From Gammaproteobacteria bacterium (GTDB lineage: Bacteria; Pseudomonadota; Gammaproteobacteria; Chromatiales; Chromatiaceae), in the NCBI GenBank assembly GCA_009929855.1, contig RZZN01000003.1, forward strand, positions 42,368 to 106,367: a stretch of DNA of 64,000 bases. The letters run 5' to 3'. The notes beneath the pieces were generated by a model, which was given only the letters and a program-made list of their open reading frames with translations, did not search any database and was not told where the DNA came from. Position 1 is the stretch's first letter. Every line of letters begins with the position of its first letter. The translations under genes were made by a program, and so were the position numbers. Positions 49,175 to 57,832 of the stretch are shown one piece after another.

Positions 49175-51022
49175 TCAGCGTCCACGCGAAAACCAATCAT
49201 CGAGCTCAGTGTAGCCGATGCGGATCCATGTTGGGCGACCATGATTGCATTGATCGATCGCCGCGGTACGCTCCATCTCGCGCAGCAGCGCGTTCATCTC
49301 ATCCAAGGTCAGACGCCGGTTGGCCCGCACCGCGCCATGACAGGCCATGGTGGCCAGCACCGCGTTCATCGACTCCTCCAGGCGGGTGCTGCGCTCATGG
49401 ACCGCCAGATCGGCCAAGAGGTCGCGCAGCAGCGCGGCATGATCGGCACCTCGCAGCAGGGCCGGCACCTCGCGCACCACGAGCGTGCCGCTGTCGATCC
49501 GATCGATCACCAAACCCAGCGCCGCCAGCGTCGCGGCATGGGTCTCGATACGCTCGGCCTCGCCTGGAGCGACCGCGACCGTCACCGGCAGGAGCAGCGG
49601 CTGGCGCACCACGCCACCCGCGTGCCAGCCGCGCTTGAGCCGCTCATAGCCGATGCGCTCGTGCGCGGCGTGGATATCGACGATGATCAGACCATCGGGG
49701 GTCTGGGCCAGCAGATAGACGCCATTGAGCTGAGCCAGCGCGAAGCCCAGCGGCGCGGCGGCGGGCGTGGCGTCGGCACCCTCAGCCAGGGCCGCGCTCA
49801 CCTCGCGCGCCAGTCGGTCCGGCACGCCCGCGGGTGATTGAATCGCGAAATCGGCGCGGAAGCGCCCGGCATAGCCAGGGCGCGCGTCAGAGACGGCGAG
49901 TGGGAGCGGCAGGCTCAATCCCCGACCAGGCGCTCCTGGCATCTGCGCAACAGGGCTGGGCGCCTGATCCAATCCCTGACCCGACCCGGTCGGCGCGTCC
50001 GCCGTGGACGCGCCAAGCACACCGGCGGTGAGGCGCCGCTGCAATGCCCGGAAGATGAAATCATGCACCTGTCGGGCCTCGCGAAAACGCACCTCATGCT
50101 TGGCCGGATGGACGTTGCAGTCCACCAGTCGGGCGGGCAGCTCGAGAAAGAGCACATAGCACGGATGGCGCGCCTGATGCAGCAGATCACTGAAGGCCTG
50201 ACGCACCGCATGACTCACCAGCTTGTCGCGCACCATGCGACCATTGACATAGAAGAATTGCTGGTCCGCCTGCCCGCGCGAGAAGGCTGGACGCACCACC
50301 CAGCCCCAGAGCCGCAGACCGACCGCCGTCTCATCGAGTGTGAGCGCCTGCTCGACGAAGGCCTCGCCCAACAAGCCGGCGAGCCGTTGGTCCTGACCCC
50401 GTTGATCCTGTGCCGCGGCCAGATCATGCAGGATCCGGCCATTGTGACGAAGCTGAAAGGCGACATCGGGGCGCGCGAGCGCGATGCGCCGCACCACCTG
50501 CTCGAGATGGCCGAGCTCGGTCTGCTCGGTGCGGAGGAATTTGCGCCGTGCCGGGACATTGTAGAAGAGATCCTGGACATCGACACTGGTGCCGAATGGA
50601 TGGGCCGCCGGGCACGGCGGGCTCGGGACGCCATCCTGACCGACGCTGATCTCCCAGGCATGCGCCTCCTCGCGGGCACGCGAGATTAGACGCAGCCGAC
50701 TCACCGAGGCGATGCTCGGCAAGGCCTCGCCGCGAAATCCCAGGGTCATGACCGCTTCGAGGTCACTCAGCTCGGCCACCTTGCTGGTGGCGTGCCGGGC
50801 CAGGGCCAGCGCCAGTTGATCGCCCGGGATTCCACGCCCATCGTCACGCACGCGCAGACGTTTGATCCCCCCACGCTCCACCTCGATCTCCACGCGCCGA
50901 CAGTCGCTGTCGAGACTGTTTTCGATCAACTCCTTGACGACCGCGGCTGGACGCTCGACCACCTCACCGGCGGCGATCTGATTGACGAGGTGTCCGGAGA
51001 GGACGCGGATGGGATTGGACAT
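49175..51022 (-). CDS. mutL: DNA mismatch repair protein MutL
   Basis: A 615-residue GHKL ATPase. The ATP-binding motifs are [21 protein letters not shown] and [16 protein letters not shown]. The C-terminal dimerisation domain contains [12 protein letters not shown] (about residue 448), which fits the endonuclease motif D-x-H-A-x2-E-x4-E, plus ACHGAVRAN and CNHGRP near the end. This resembles endonuclease-type MutL of bacteria lacking MutH, unlike E. coli. It starts 39 bases after amiC. Confidence 0.96.
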   Translation of the reverse strand: MSNPIRVLSGHLVNQIAAGEVVERPAAVVKELIENSLDSDCRRVEIEVERGGIKRLRVRDDGRGIPGDQLALALARHATSKVAELSDLEAVMTLGFRGEALPSIASVSRLRLISRAREEAHAWEISVGQDGVPSPPCPAAHPFGTSVDVQDLFYNVPARRKFLRTEQTELGHLEQVVRRIALARPDVAFQLRHNGRILHDLAAAQDQRGQDQRLAGLLGEAFVEQALTLDETAVGLRLWGWVVRPAFSRGQADQQFFYVNGRMVRDKLVSHAVRQAFSDLLHQARHPCYVLFLELPARLVDCNVHPAKHEVRFREARQVHDFIFRALQRRLTAGVLGASTADAPTGSGQGLDQAPSPVAQMPGAPGRGLSLPLPLAVSDARPGYAGRFRADFAIQSPAGVPDRLAREVSAALAEGADATPAAAPLGFALAQLNGVYLLAQTPDGLIIVDIHAAHERIGYERLKRGWHAGGVVRQPLLLPVTVAVAPGEAERIETHAATLAALGLVIDRIDSGTLVVREVPALLRGADHAALLRDLLADLAVHERSTRLEESMNAVLATMACHGAVRANRRLTLDEMNALLREMERTAAIDQCNHGRPTWIRIGYTELDDWFSRGR

Positions 51023-51061
51023 GAGTCGGGGAGCCGGATCGACCAGTCAGGCGCGGTTCGC

Positions 51062-52465
51062 TCAGGAGTCCTCGGGGATGGTCAAGACGTCACCGACCCG
51101 GATGAGATCGCCCTCCAGGCCATTGTGGGCACGCAGCGCGGCGACGCTCACGCGATGCCGCTTGGCGATGGCCGAGAGCGTATCACCCGGACTGATGACA
51201 TACTCCCGGCCGCCACCGGCCGATCGCGGCGCGCCGCTTGGAGCGGACGTCGCGCGCGCGGCCTCCGCCAGGAGCAGACCGGGTGGCGGGTATTTGCGGA
51301 AATAGGCATGGATGCCCGCGTGGATCGCCTCGGCCATGGCGCGCTGATAGGCCGGATCGCGCAGCCGTTGCTCATCCTCGGCATTGCTGATGAAGGCCGT
51401 CTCGACGAGGATCGATGGGATATCGAGGGCGCGCAAGACCGCGAAGTTGGCCCGCTGCACATTCACGCTATGGACGGTTCCGACCCGTCTGAGCTTGGCG
51501 AGCACCAGGTCAGCCACCTCATGGCTATGCTCGAAGGTGGCATTCTGAGTCAGGTCCATCAGGATGTTCGTCAGCAGATCGTCGCCGATCGGCTGATCGA
51601 CCCCGCCGACCTGATCGGCTCGGTTCTCGCGATCGGCCAACCAGTTGGCGGCCCGGCTGCTCGCCCCGCCCTGCGACAAGGTGAAGACCGAGGAGCCGCG
51701 CGCGGCCGGATCGGTGAAGGCGTCGGCATGGATCGACACCAGGAGATCGGCATGCTGCGCGCGGGCGATCTCGATGCGCTGTGCCAGCCCGACATAATAG
51801 TCTCCATCGCGAATCATCACGGGCCGAAGACCAGGCTCGCGCTCGATGAGCTTGGCCAGCTCGCGGGCGATGGCCAGGGTGATGTCCTTCTCCTTGGTCC
51901 CAGCCCCGCCGATCGCCCCGGGATCCTCGCCGCCATGCCCCGCATCGATGGCGACCACCACGCCCATCGATCCGCCGCGCGGATCCGCCTGCCCCTTGGG
52001 CGCGCGCGCGGCGCGCGCGTGCGGCAATGATGGCACGGCGACCCGGCGCAGATGCGAGCCGTCGCGTGGGGTCAGGTCGATGACCAGTCGGTAGCCATAG
52101 CGCTCGTTCGGACTCAAGGCGAAGCTCTTGGCGCGGACCGGCTGCTTGAGGTCGACGACGACGCGCGCGTGCGATTTCTCGCGCATTCCGCCACGCAACC
52201 CGGTCACGTTGGCATCCAGTGGATCGGCCGCTGGCAGCTTGAGCGTGCCATCCAGACGCGCATCATCGATGTCCACGATCAGCCGATCAGGGTGATCGAG
52301 CGCGAAGATCCGGTGGACGAATGGCGCCGAGAGATCGAAGACGAGTCGGGTCTTCTCGGGATCGGTCCAGATCCGCGCATCCTGGATCATGGCCTGCGCG
52401 CTGGCGAGCAGCGGGGCCAAGAGCGCCATCCCCAAGATGATCGAGGCGATGAGCGGCCCCTTCAC
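51062..52465 (-). CDS. amiC: N-acetylmuramoyl-L-alanine amidase, AmiB/AmiC type with LysM
   Basis: A 467-residue periplasmic amidase for septal peptidoglycan. A signal peptide (KGPLIASIILGMALLAPLLASAQA) is followed by an AMIN domain (about 30-130), the Amidase_3 zinc domain with IDAGHGGEDPGAIG and VSIHADAF, and a C-terminal LysM repeat (YVISPGDTLSAIAKRHRV). The GTG at 52465 was chosen since it gives a normal short signal peptide and has AAGGG upstream; ATG codons at 52522 and 52543 would add long basic leaders. A good promoter lies at 52718-52746. Confidence 0.92.
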   Translation of the reverse strand: MKGPLIASIILGMALLAPLLASAQAMIQDARIWTDPEKTRLVFDLSAPFVHRIFALDHPDRLIVDIDDARLDGTLKLPAADPLDANVTGLRGGMREKSHARVVVDLKQPVRAKSFALSPNERYGYRLVIDLTPRDGSHLRRVAVPSLPHARAARAPKGQADPRGGSMGVVVAIDAGHGGEDPGAIGGAGTKEKDITLAIARELAKLIEREPGLRPVMIRDGDYYVGLAQRIEIARAQHADLLVSIHADAFTDPAARGSSVFTLSQGGASSRAANWLADRENRADQVGGVDQPIGDDLLTNILMDLTQNATFEHSHEVADLVLAKLRRVGTVHSVNVQRANFAVLRALDIPSILVETAFISNAEDEQRLRDPAYQRAMAEAIHAGIHAYFRKYPPPGLLLAEAARATSAPSGAPRSAGGGREYVISPGDTLSAIAKRHRVSVAALRAHNGLEGDLIRVGDVLTIPEDS

Positions 52466-52717
52466 GACATGGCCCTTGGGTCTCGGGCGGAGGGTGGAGG
52501 CGCTGTTGATCAGGTATCGCATCTTCGCAATTCGAGTCGCCATGCCAGTGGGCCTTGCCGATGCGGCGCGGCACGCAGCCGGTCGGCGCATGCCAGCGGT
52601 TGCGGCCGGGGGGCGAGAAGTCTTTGGCAGGGCTTGGATCGCGCCCCACATCGACCGGACATGATCGACCGATCAATCAGATCGTTCGAGGCGACGACTG
52701 CCAGCCGCCTTCGAGTC

Positions 52718-52746
52718 ACTATAGCATGCCGGCAAAACCCTTTCAA
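52718..52746 (-). promoter_or_regulatory. Strong putative sigma70 promoter for amiC-mutL
   Basis: On the minus strand, TTGAAA (52741-52746), a 17-base spacer and TATAGT (52718-52723): each box matches 5 of 6 consensus bases at ideal spacing. It lies just after the tsaE stop, giving amiC, mutL and downstream genes a promoter separate from nnr-tsaE. The leader would be about 245 bases. Confidence 0.7.
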
Positions 52747-52753
52747 AAACGGG

Positions 52754-53260
52754 TCATTGGCCGACGTCCGCGGCCACCGGCCGCGACGCCTCGTCGGAGG
52801 GCGCGCTCATCAATGCCTCCAGAACCGTCCGACCGGCCGGCGTGGCGGCGCTGAGCGCCAAGCGTCGACCGCTGCCAGCATAGCCGATCCTCACCCAGAG
52901 ATCGGGGGGAGGCAGCATCCCGCGACCCCGCTCGGGCCATTCGACCACCCAGATCGCCGGCTCCCCGAGCAGATCGCGCAAGCCCAGATAATCGAGCTCC
53001 AGCGGATCGCCGAGCCGGTAGAGATCGAGATGGTAGAGGCGTCGCGTCGCCAGCTCGTAGGGCTCCAGCAGGGTGTAGGTCGGACTGCGCGCGGCGCCCG
53101 CATGCCCGAGCCCACGCAGCAGACCACGACACAGCGTCGTCTTGCCGGTCCCGAGATCGCCCTCGAGATAGATCACCAGCTGCCGGGGCACGCACCGCGC
53201 GAGATCCTCGCCGAAGGCGCCTTGCGCCTCCGGGGTCGACAGCCATCGCTCAATGATCAT
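52754..53260 (-). CDS. tsaE: tRNA threonylcarbamoyladenosine synthesis ATPase TsaE
   Basis: A 168-residue ATPase that acts with TsaB and TsaD to make t6A37 in tRNA. The P-loop is YLEGDLGTGKTTLCRG, then RSPTYTLLEPYE and LYHLDLYRLGDPLEL, all TsaE hallmarks. The start at 53260 (MIIERWLS) has GGAG 8 bases upstream and overlaps the nnr end by 11 bases; a start at 53284 would add eight residues. Confidence 0.95.
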   Translation of the reverse strand: MIIERWLSTPEAQGAFGEDLARCVPRQLVIYLEGDLGTGKTTLCRGLLRGLGHAGAARSPTYTLLEPYELATRRLYHLDLYRLGDPLELDYLGLRDLLGEPAIWVVEWPERGRGMLPPPDLWVRIGYAGSGRRLALSAATPAGRTVLEALMSAPSDEASRPVAADVGQ

Positions 53261-54785
53261 GGGTTTCGCTCCATTGGCGCTCATCCGGCCGGTTGGCCAC
53301 GGCTCGCACGGCGGCGATGATGTCGCTCGCGATCAGTCCGCGCTCGCCGCCGCGCGCGGCCCAGTCACCGGCGGCCGCGTGCAGGCAGACCCCGGCGCAG
53401 GCCGCCTCCTCCGCCGCGAGCCCCTGGGCGAGCAATGCCCCGATGACCCCGGTCAGCACGTCCCCCGAGCCCGCGGTCGCCATCCCCGGATTACCATCGC
53501 TACAGACCGCCAAGGGTCGTGCCGAGCCGCCCTGGATGAGTGTGCCCGCGCCCTTGAGCACGGCAACACCCCCATAGCGTGCGTGCAGCTCGCGCACCGC
53601 CCATGGCCGATCGGCCTGGATCGCGCGGGTCGGCACCGCGAGCAAGCGCGCGGCTTCGCCCGGATGGGGCGTCAACACCCAATCTGGACGCGACCGGGGC
53701 TCGGTCGCGAGCTGGCCCAAGGCGTCGGCATCGACGACCAGGGGTCCGTCATGATCGCGCACCAGGCCCCAGAGCGCGCTCGCCCAACCTCCGCGCCCCA
53801 ACCCAGGTCCGATCGCGACGGCATCGGCGCGCGCGAGCAAGGGCACCAGATCGTCCGGACACTCGATCCCACTCACCATCAGCTCCGGACAGGTCAGGTT
53901 CAGCCAGGGGGCGTGTCCGGGATGGGTCGCCACCGTCACCAGGCCCGCCCCCGCGCGCAGCGCCGCCACGCCCGCCAGGTGGGCCGCGCCGGACAGCCCC
54001 GGCGCCCCGCCGATCACCAACAGATGGCCGAAGGTGCCCTTGTGCGCGGTCCGTGGGCGTGGACCAAGCCGCTGACCCTGCTGCATCCAATCGATCCGAC
54101 GCGCCCCCAACACCTCGCTGGCATAGACCACCGCGGGGATGGCGAGCGCGCTGAAGCGGATCTCGCCGCAACAGTCCGGACCCGACCCGATGAAAAGTCC
54201 CTGTTTGAGTCCGATGAAGCTGACGGTCACCGTGGCCTGCACCGCCACGCCCAAGATGCGCCCGCTATCCGGATGCAGACCGGAGGGGATGTCGACGGCC
54301 AGCCGCGGCGCGGGCAGCGCGTTCATGGCCGTGATCGCCGCCGCCCAGGCATCGGACACGGGGCGCTCGAGTCCGGTTCCGAGCAATGCATCGACCAACA
54401 CGCCAGGACGACGCGGCAGTCGCACGAAGGGCTCGAGCGTCCCACCAGCCGCGCGCCAGGCCTCGAGACTCAGTGCCGCGTCGCCGCGGATGCGCGCCGG
54501 GTCACCCAGCTGCAAGACCCGCGCGCTCAGACCATCGGCGCGCGCCAGACGCGCGATCACATAGCCATCGCCGCCATTGTTGCCGATCCCGGCCAGGACC
54601 GTGACCGCGCGCGCGTCCGGCCAGCGCGCGCGCAGGACACGATAGGCGGCCTCGCCCGCGCGCTCCATCAGATCGATCCCCGCGAGACCATGATCGGCGA
54701 TCAGGCGCCGCTCCAGGTTGCGCACCTGCTCGGCACGATAGAGTGCATGTGGAAGCTGATCGCGATCAGGCATTGACGCTGACAT
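53250..54785 (-). CDS. nnr: Bifunctional NAD(P)HX epimerase/dehydratase
   Basis: A fused repair enzyme of about 511 residues. The N-terminal YjeF epimerase domain (1-220) has AGIGNNGGDGYVIARL and DALLGTGLERP. The C-terminal ADP-dependent dehydratase (about 235-500) has VIGGAPGLSGAAHLAG, LTPHPGEAARLL and SDGNPGMATAGSGDVLTG. Together they restore hydrated NAD(P)H. The ATG at 54785 is used; a GTG directly before it and an ATG at 54773 are alternatives, none with a clear ribosome-binding site. It begins the tsaE-amiC-mutL gene string. Confidence 0.95.
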   Translation of the reverse strand: MSASMPDRDQLPHALYRAEQVRNLERRLIADHGLAGIDLMERAGEAAYRVLRARWPDARAVTVLAGIGNNGGDGYVIARLARADGLSARVLQLGDPARIRGDAALSLEAWRAAGGTLEPFVRLPRRPGVLVDALLGTGLERPVSDAWAAAITAMNALPAPRLAVDIPSGLHPDSGRILGVAVQATVTVSFIGLKQGLFIGSGPDCCGEIRFSALAIPAVVYASEVLGARRIDWMQQGQRLGPRPRTAHKGTFGHLLVIGGAPGLSGAAHLAGVAALRAGAGLVTVATHPGHAPWLNLTCPELMVSGIECPDDLVPLLARADAVAIGPGLGRGGWASALWGLVRDHDGPLVVDADALGQLATEPRSRPDWVLTPHPGEAARLLAVPTRAIQADRPWAVRELHARYGGVAVLKGAGTLIQGGSARPLAVCSDGNPGMATAGSGDVLTGVIGALLAQGLAAEEAACAGVCLHAAAGDWAARGGERGLIASDIIAAVRAVANRPDERQWSETHDH

Positions 54786-54905
54786 CACAGAGTGTCTCGA
54801 TGTTCTCGAATGGACAGGCGCGCGCGCATGGGGTTCACCATCACCGATGGCCCGATGGCGTGATTCCGCCTGCGGGATCGGCAGGCGCGCACATGGGGTG
54901 CGGTC

Positions 54906-54940
54906 GTGGCGTGGCGTGGCGTGGCGTGGCGTGGCGTGGC
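54906..54940. repeat. Pentanucleotide repeat (GTGGC)7
   Basis: Seven perfect copies of GTGGC in a row, 13 bases beyond the cbiB stop and about 120 bases before the nnr start (both genes on the minus strand, so the transcript reads GCCAC repeats). Such a tract is prone to slippage. It is not in a coding frame of any accepted gene. The remaining bases 54786-54905 hold an imperfect direct repeat around CAGGCGCGC and nothing else recognised. Confidence 0.9.
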
Positions 54941-54953
54941 GCGCACGGCCGGG

Positions 54954-55931
54954 TCAGCCCCGGATCGCGCAACCCCAGGACGCCAGCGCCAGCCCCAGGA
55001 TCAACGCCAGTATGGACGACACCAGGACCAGCCGCAGGGCACGGCGCAGATCGCGCGCGTCCAAGTCCGCCCGCCACCGCGGATCGCCGATGTAGGTCTC
55101 GCTGAGCAGGACACCACCATAGCGGATGGGCCCCACCAGACGCACCCGCAGCGCGCCGGCGAAGGCCGCCTCGCTCCAGCCCGAGTTGGGGCTCGGCAGA
55201 CGCGCATGATCACGCAAGGCAGTGCGCACGGTGGACCCGGCATGCTCGCCGAGCAAGGCCGCCGCGGCGGCGATCAGCGGGACCGAGAGCCGCGCCGGCA
55301 GCCAGTGGACGAGGTCGTCCGAGCGCGCCGCCGCCCAGCCGAAACGGGCGTAGCGCTGGTTGCGGTAGCCCACCATCGAATCCAGACTCGACACCGCCTT
55401 GACCAGGATCAGACCCGGCAGCCCCCAGAGACAGAGCGCCCAGAGCGGCGTGAGGACACCATCGGTGAGGTTCTCGGACAGACTCTCGATGGTCGCGCGC
55501 ACGACCCCGCCGCGATCCAATTGAGCGGTATCCCGACCCACCAGCTGGCTCAAGGCCTGCCGAGCGCGGGGCAGATCCTCGAGCGCACGCAGCACACGCG
55601 CGCCATGATCGATGAGATCCCGGGTACAGAGCAGACTGTAGGCCAGGAACAGATCCCAGAGGAACCCAGCAGACGGATGCAGGCGCGCGAGCGCGACATG
55701 CCCAAGCCACCAGGCGAGCAAGGCGCCGCCGACCACGATCAGCCAATGACCGATACCGGCCAGGCGGCCGGTCCAGCCAAGGTCGAAGAAGCGTCGCTCC
55801 CAAGCGAGGCTCCAGGCCCCGATGAGCCGAATCGGATGCAGCCGGTAGACCGGGTCGCCGAAGCTGGCATCGAGCAGACAAGCGCCCAGGATCAGCGCCA
55901 GATGCGCGGAGAGATACGCTGAGAGATCCAC
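54954..55931 (-). CDS. cbiB: Adenosylcobinamide-phosphate synthase
   Basis: A 325-residue inner-membrane protein with about five hydrophobic segments that attaches aminopropanol phosphate to adenosylcobyric acid in B12 synthesis. Family motifs are LLDASFGDPVYRLHPIRLIG, ESLSENLTDGVLTPLWAL, SSLDSMVGYRNQRYARFGW and SPNSGWSEAAFAGALRVRLVG. It also passes under the name cobD. It is the only cobalamin gene in the window, and no B12 riboswitch was found upstream. Confidence 0.95.
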   Translation of the reverse strand: MDLSAYLSAHLALILGACLLDASFGDPVYRLHPIRLIGAWSLAWERRFFDLGWTGRLAGIGHWLIVVGGALLAWWLGHVALARLHPSAGFLWDLFLAYSLLCTRDLIDHGARVLRALEDLPRARQALSQLVGRDTAQLDRGGVVRATIESLSENLTDGVLTPLWALCLWGLPGLILVKAVSSLDSMVGYRNQRYARFGWAAARSDDLVHWLPARLSVPLIAAAAALLGEHAGSTVRTALRDHARLPSPNSGWSEAAFAGALRVRLVGPIRYGGVLLSETYIGDPRWRADLDARDLRRALRLVLVSSILALILGLALASWGCAIRG

Positions 55932-55966
55932 GATGAGCCGGGCTCAGCGCGCGCCGCGCCACCAAA

Positions 55967-55989
55967 GCCACGGACCAGCGATCCGTGGC
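55967..55989. terminator. Hairpin upstream of cbiB
   Basis: GCCACGGA (55967-55974) and TCCGTGGC (55982-55989) form a perfect 8-bp stem with loop CCAGCGA, between the divergent cbiB and CWC genes. It would lie in the cbiB leader, so it may be a regulatory RNA hairpin rather than a terminator. Confidence 0.35.
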
Positions 55990-56005
55990 CGGCGGCGGAC
56001 AGACC

Positions 56006-56024
56006 GGGCGCGACCTTCGCGCCC
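56006..56024. promoter_or_regulatory. Second hairpin between cbiB and the CWC gene
   Basis: GGGCGCGA-CCT-TCGCGCCC, a perfect 8-bp stem with a 3-base loop, 49 bases before the CWC gene and 75 bases before cbiB. Its role is unknown; it could be an operator or an RNA structure. Confidence 0.35.
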
Positions 56025-56072
56025 GCGAACCTGATACCATGCGGGACTGGACGCACGAGCGGGAGAGGCCCA

Positions 56073-56276
56073 ATGCTCAAACACGAGATCAAGACTTGTC
56101 CGCGCTGTGGTCGTGCCTTCACCTGCAAGGCCAACCGCGTCGAGCGCTGCGACTGTCTTGCCGTCGCACTCACCAGCACGGCGCTCGATCATCTCAGCAC
56201 ACACTACCAAGATTGTCTGTGTGTCGACTGTCTCGAGTCGATCAATCGCGCGCACGGCCAGCCCAAGCCCCAGTGA
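56073..56276 (+). CDS. Cysteine-rich CWC family protein
   Basis: A 67-residue protein with eight cysteines in the pattern CPRCGRAFTC...CDCLAV...DCLCVDC, typical of the CWC family of small, probably zinc-binding proteins of unknown function. It is divergent from cbiB. GAGAGG lies about 9 bases before the ATG. It has no signal peptide, so it is likely cytoplasmic. Confidence 0.8.
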   Translation: MLKHEIKTCPRCGRAFTCKANRVERCDCLAVALTSTALDHLSTHYQDCLCVDCLESINRAHGQPKPQ

Positions 56277-56319
56277 CAGACCCGACAGGTCCCCGGCGGG
56301 CAGCAGGGCGCACGCACGA

Positions 56320-56604
56320 CTAACCCTTGCGCTTGGCCAGATCGCCCGCCTTGTCATCGGATGCCGACGCCCCGCTCGAGAGGCTCGCCGCGTTCGTCAA
56401 CATCTTCTGAAAGATGTCCCAGGAGGCCATGGTCCCGGTCACATAGGGCTGGAACAGCTTGATGGGATCGTAGCCATCGACACCCGCGACCATCCGCTCA
56501 CGGATGTCCTCCATCAACTGTTGCTGAAAGGCCTCCACGTCAGGCAGTCCGAACAGCTTGCGGAGCTCCTCGGGGGTGATCTCCAGGTCGACATTGATCT
56601 TCAT
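56320..56604 (-). CDS. DUF6489-like small protein
   Basis: A 94-residue protein starting MKINVDLEITPEELRKLFGL and continuing DVEAFQQQLMEDIRERM, then a less conserved helical segment and a polar tail. This matches a small proteobacterial family of unknown function (DUF6489, by recollection). The start at 56604 has GAGAGAG upstream; the open frame extends to 56736 with no conserved sequence. A phasin-like or DNA-associated role has been guessed for similar proteins, but nothing here decides it. Confidence 0.7.
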   Translation of the reverse strand: MKINVDLEITPEELRKLFGLPDVEAFQQQLMEDIRERMVAGVDGYDPIKLFQPYVTGTMASWDIFQKMLTNAASLSSGASASDDKAGDLAKRKG

Positions 56605-56805
56605 GTCACTCTCTCGGTGAGGCAGCGCGACGGTGGTGCCGCGCCGACAGCGCAACTCTAGGCCGATGGCGATGGCGAGCGCAACCCGTGCGTGCGCCAG
56701 CGGACCCCGATCTCGGTCTGGTCGCGCCGGCCGCAAGACCGCGCGCCGGCGGGATGCAGGCGGCCCGGGAGACGCGCTGGCCGGATGCGCGCGCGCGGTC
56801 CACCG

Positions 56806-57270
56806 TCAATGGCGACTGGGCCTTGGCGCGGCCGCGGTCGGGACCGGCTCCTCGATCGCGAAGGTGCGCCGCACCCGGCGTCCGACCAGCAGACAGGCGC
56901 GCTCGAAGGCACGATTGGCCTCGCGCGCGTTCCACTCCCATTCGGATGGATGGGCGCTCGCCGGGAACTGCCAATGACCCGTCGTCAGGACATTGCCGAT
57001 GCGCACCTCGAGCGTCCAGTCATGCCAGACGGTCTCCGGCTGCTCATCCTCGACGAACTCCTGCTCGACAAGTCGGATATAATTGCCGACACGATCCTCC
57101 ATCGACACCAGCTCGGAGATCACCAAGGCGTCGTCGACACAACTCGTCCAGCCGGTGTGCACCGCGCTGGCGGTCCCCATCAAGGCATGCATGATGAGCG
57201 CCGGGGTCAGCGTCACTGCTAAGGGTGTCTCCCAGTCCGGCTCGCTGGCGTCTTGCATGTCTGTCGTCAT
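56806..57270 (-). CDS. Hypothetical protein, 154 aa
   Basis: Not recognised. The product from MTTDMQDASEPDWE has no signal peptide, is acidic in the middle (RLVEQEFVEDEQPE) and carries tryptophans in WHDWTLEVRIG and EWEWNAREANRAFERACL. It ends in a Pro/Ala/Arg tail. AGGA lies 8 bases before the ATG. The open frame continues upstream to 57435 but that part looks like random GC-rich translation. Bases 56605-56805 before the DUF6489-like gene hold nothing recognised. Confidence 0.6.
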   Translation of the reverse strand: MTTDMQDASEPDWETPLAVTLTPALIMHALMGTASAVHTGWTSCVDDALVISELVSMEDRVGNYIRLVEQEFVEDEQPETVWHDWTLEVRIGNVLTTGHWQFPASAHPSEWEWNAREANRAFERACLLVGRRVRRTFAIEEPVPTAAAPRPSRH

Positions 57271-57517
57271 GGTGGATCCTGTACGTCGAAGTCGTGACCC
57301 GCGCCTGAGCCCCCGCCAGGGCGAGGCGGGCCGATCAGCCAAGCGGTGCGTCGCTGTCACGCACGGTCGGGGTGTGTCATCCCGACCGGCTCGGCTCGAT
57401 CGCAACCGTCGCTTCACGGGGGTGCGGTGACACAAGTCTATAGTTCCCGTCCACCATCGGGCAATCCTCGTACCGAGCCGATCCCGGACGCGGCAGCCCC
57501 CGAGCGAGGTCTCGCAG

Positions 57518-57832
57518 ATGTCTGTACTACTCGATCTCAGTGTCTTTCCGACGGATCAGGGCGCCAGCCTGAGCCGCTTCGTCGCGCCCGTCATCGCGAT
57601 GATCCGTGACAGCGGTCACCCCTATCGGCTCGCGCCGATGGGCACCGTGGTCGAGACCGAGACACTCCCCGAGGCGCTCGATCTGATCAGACGCGCCCAT
57701 GAGCTGCTGGATGGCCAGGGTTGCGAGCGCGTCTATGCCACGGCCAAGCTCGATATCCGCCGCGGCGCCACGGGCCGCCTGACGGGCAAGATCGCCGCGG
57801 TCGAGCGGCTGGTCGGCGAGGTCGCACAATGA
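57518..57832 (+). CDS. MTH1187-family thiamine-binding protein
   Basis: A 104-residue protein of the MTH1187/YkoF fold. VLLDLSVFPTDQGASLSRFV and YRLAPMGTVVETETL match the family, which binds thiamine or related small ligands. Its stop overlaps the next start (ATGA), so it is co-translated with the phosphoesterase. A TATAGT box at 57439-57444 might be its -10, without a clear -35; bases 57271-57517 hold no gene. Confidence 0.85.
   Translation: MSVLLDLSVFPTDQGASLSRFVAPVIAMIRDSGHPYRLAPMGTVVETETLPEALDLIRRAHELLDGQGCERVYATAKLDIRRGATGRLTGKIAAVERLVGEVAQ

Noticed and set aside
54906..55922. 338-codon plus-strand frame that begins in the GTGGC repeat
   Set aside because: Opposite cbiB, which has all family motifs; the repeat merely keeps the frame open.
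55932..56072. Cobalamin riboswitch before cbiB
   Set aside because: No B12 box or conserved core found on the cbiB strand; only two simple hairpins.
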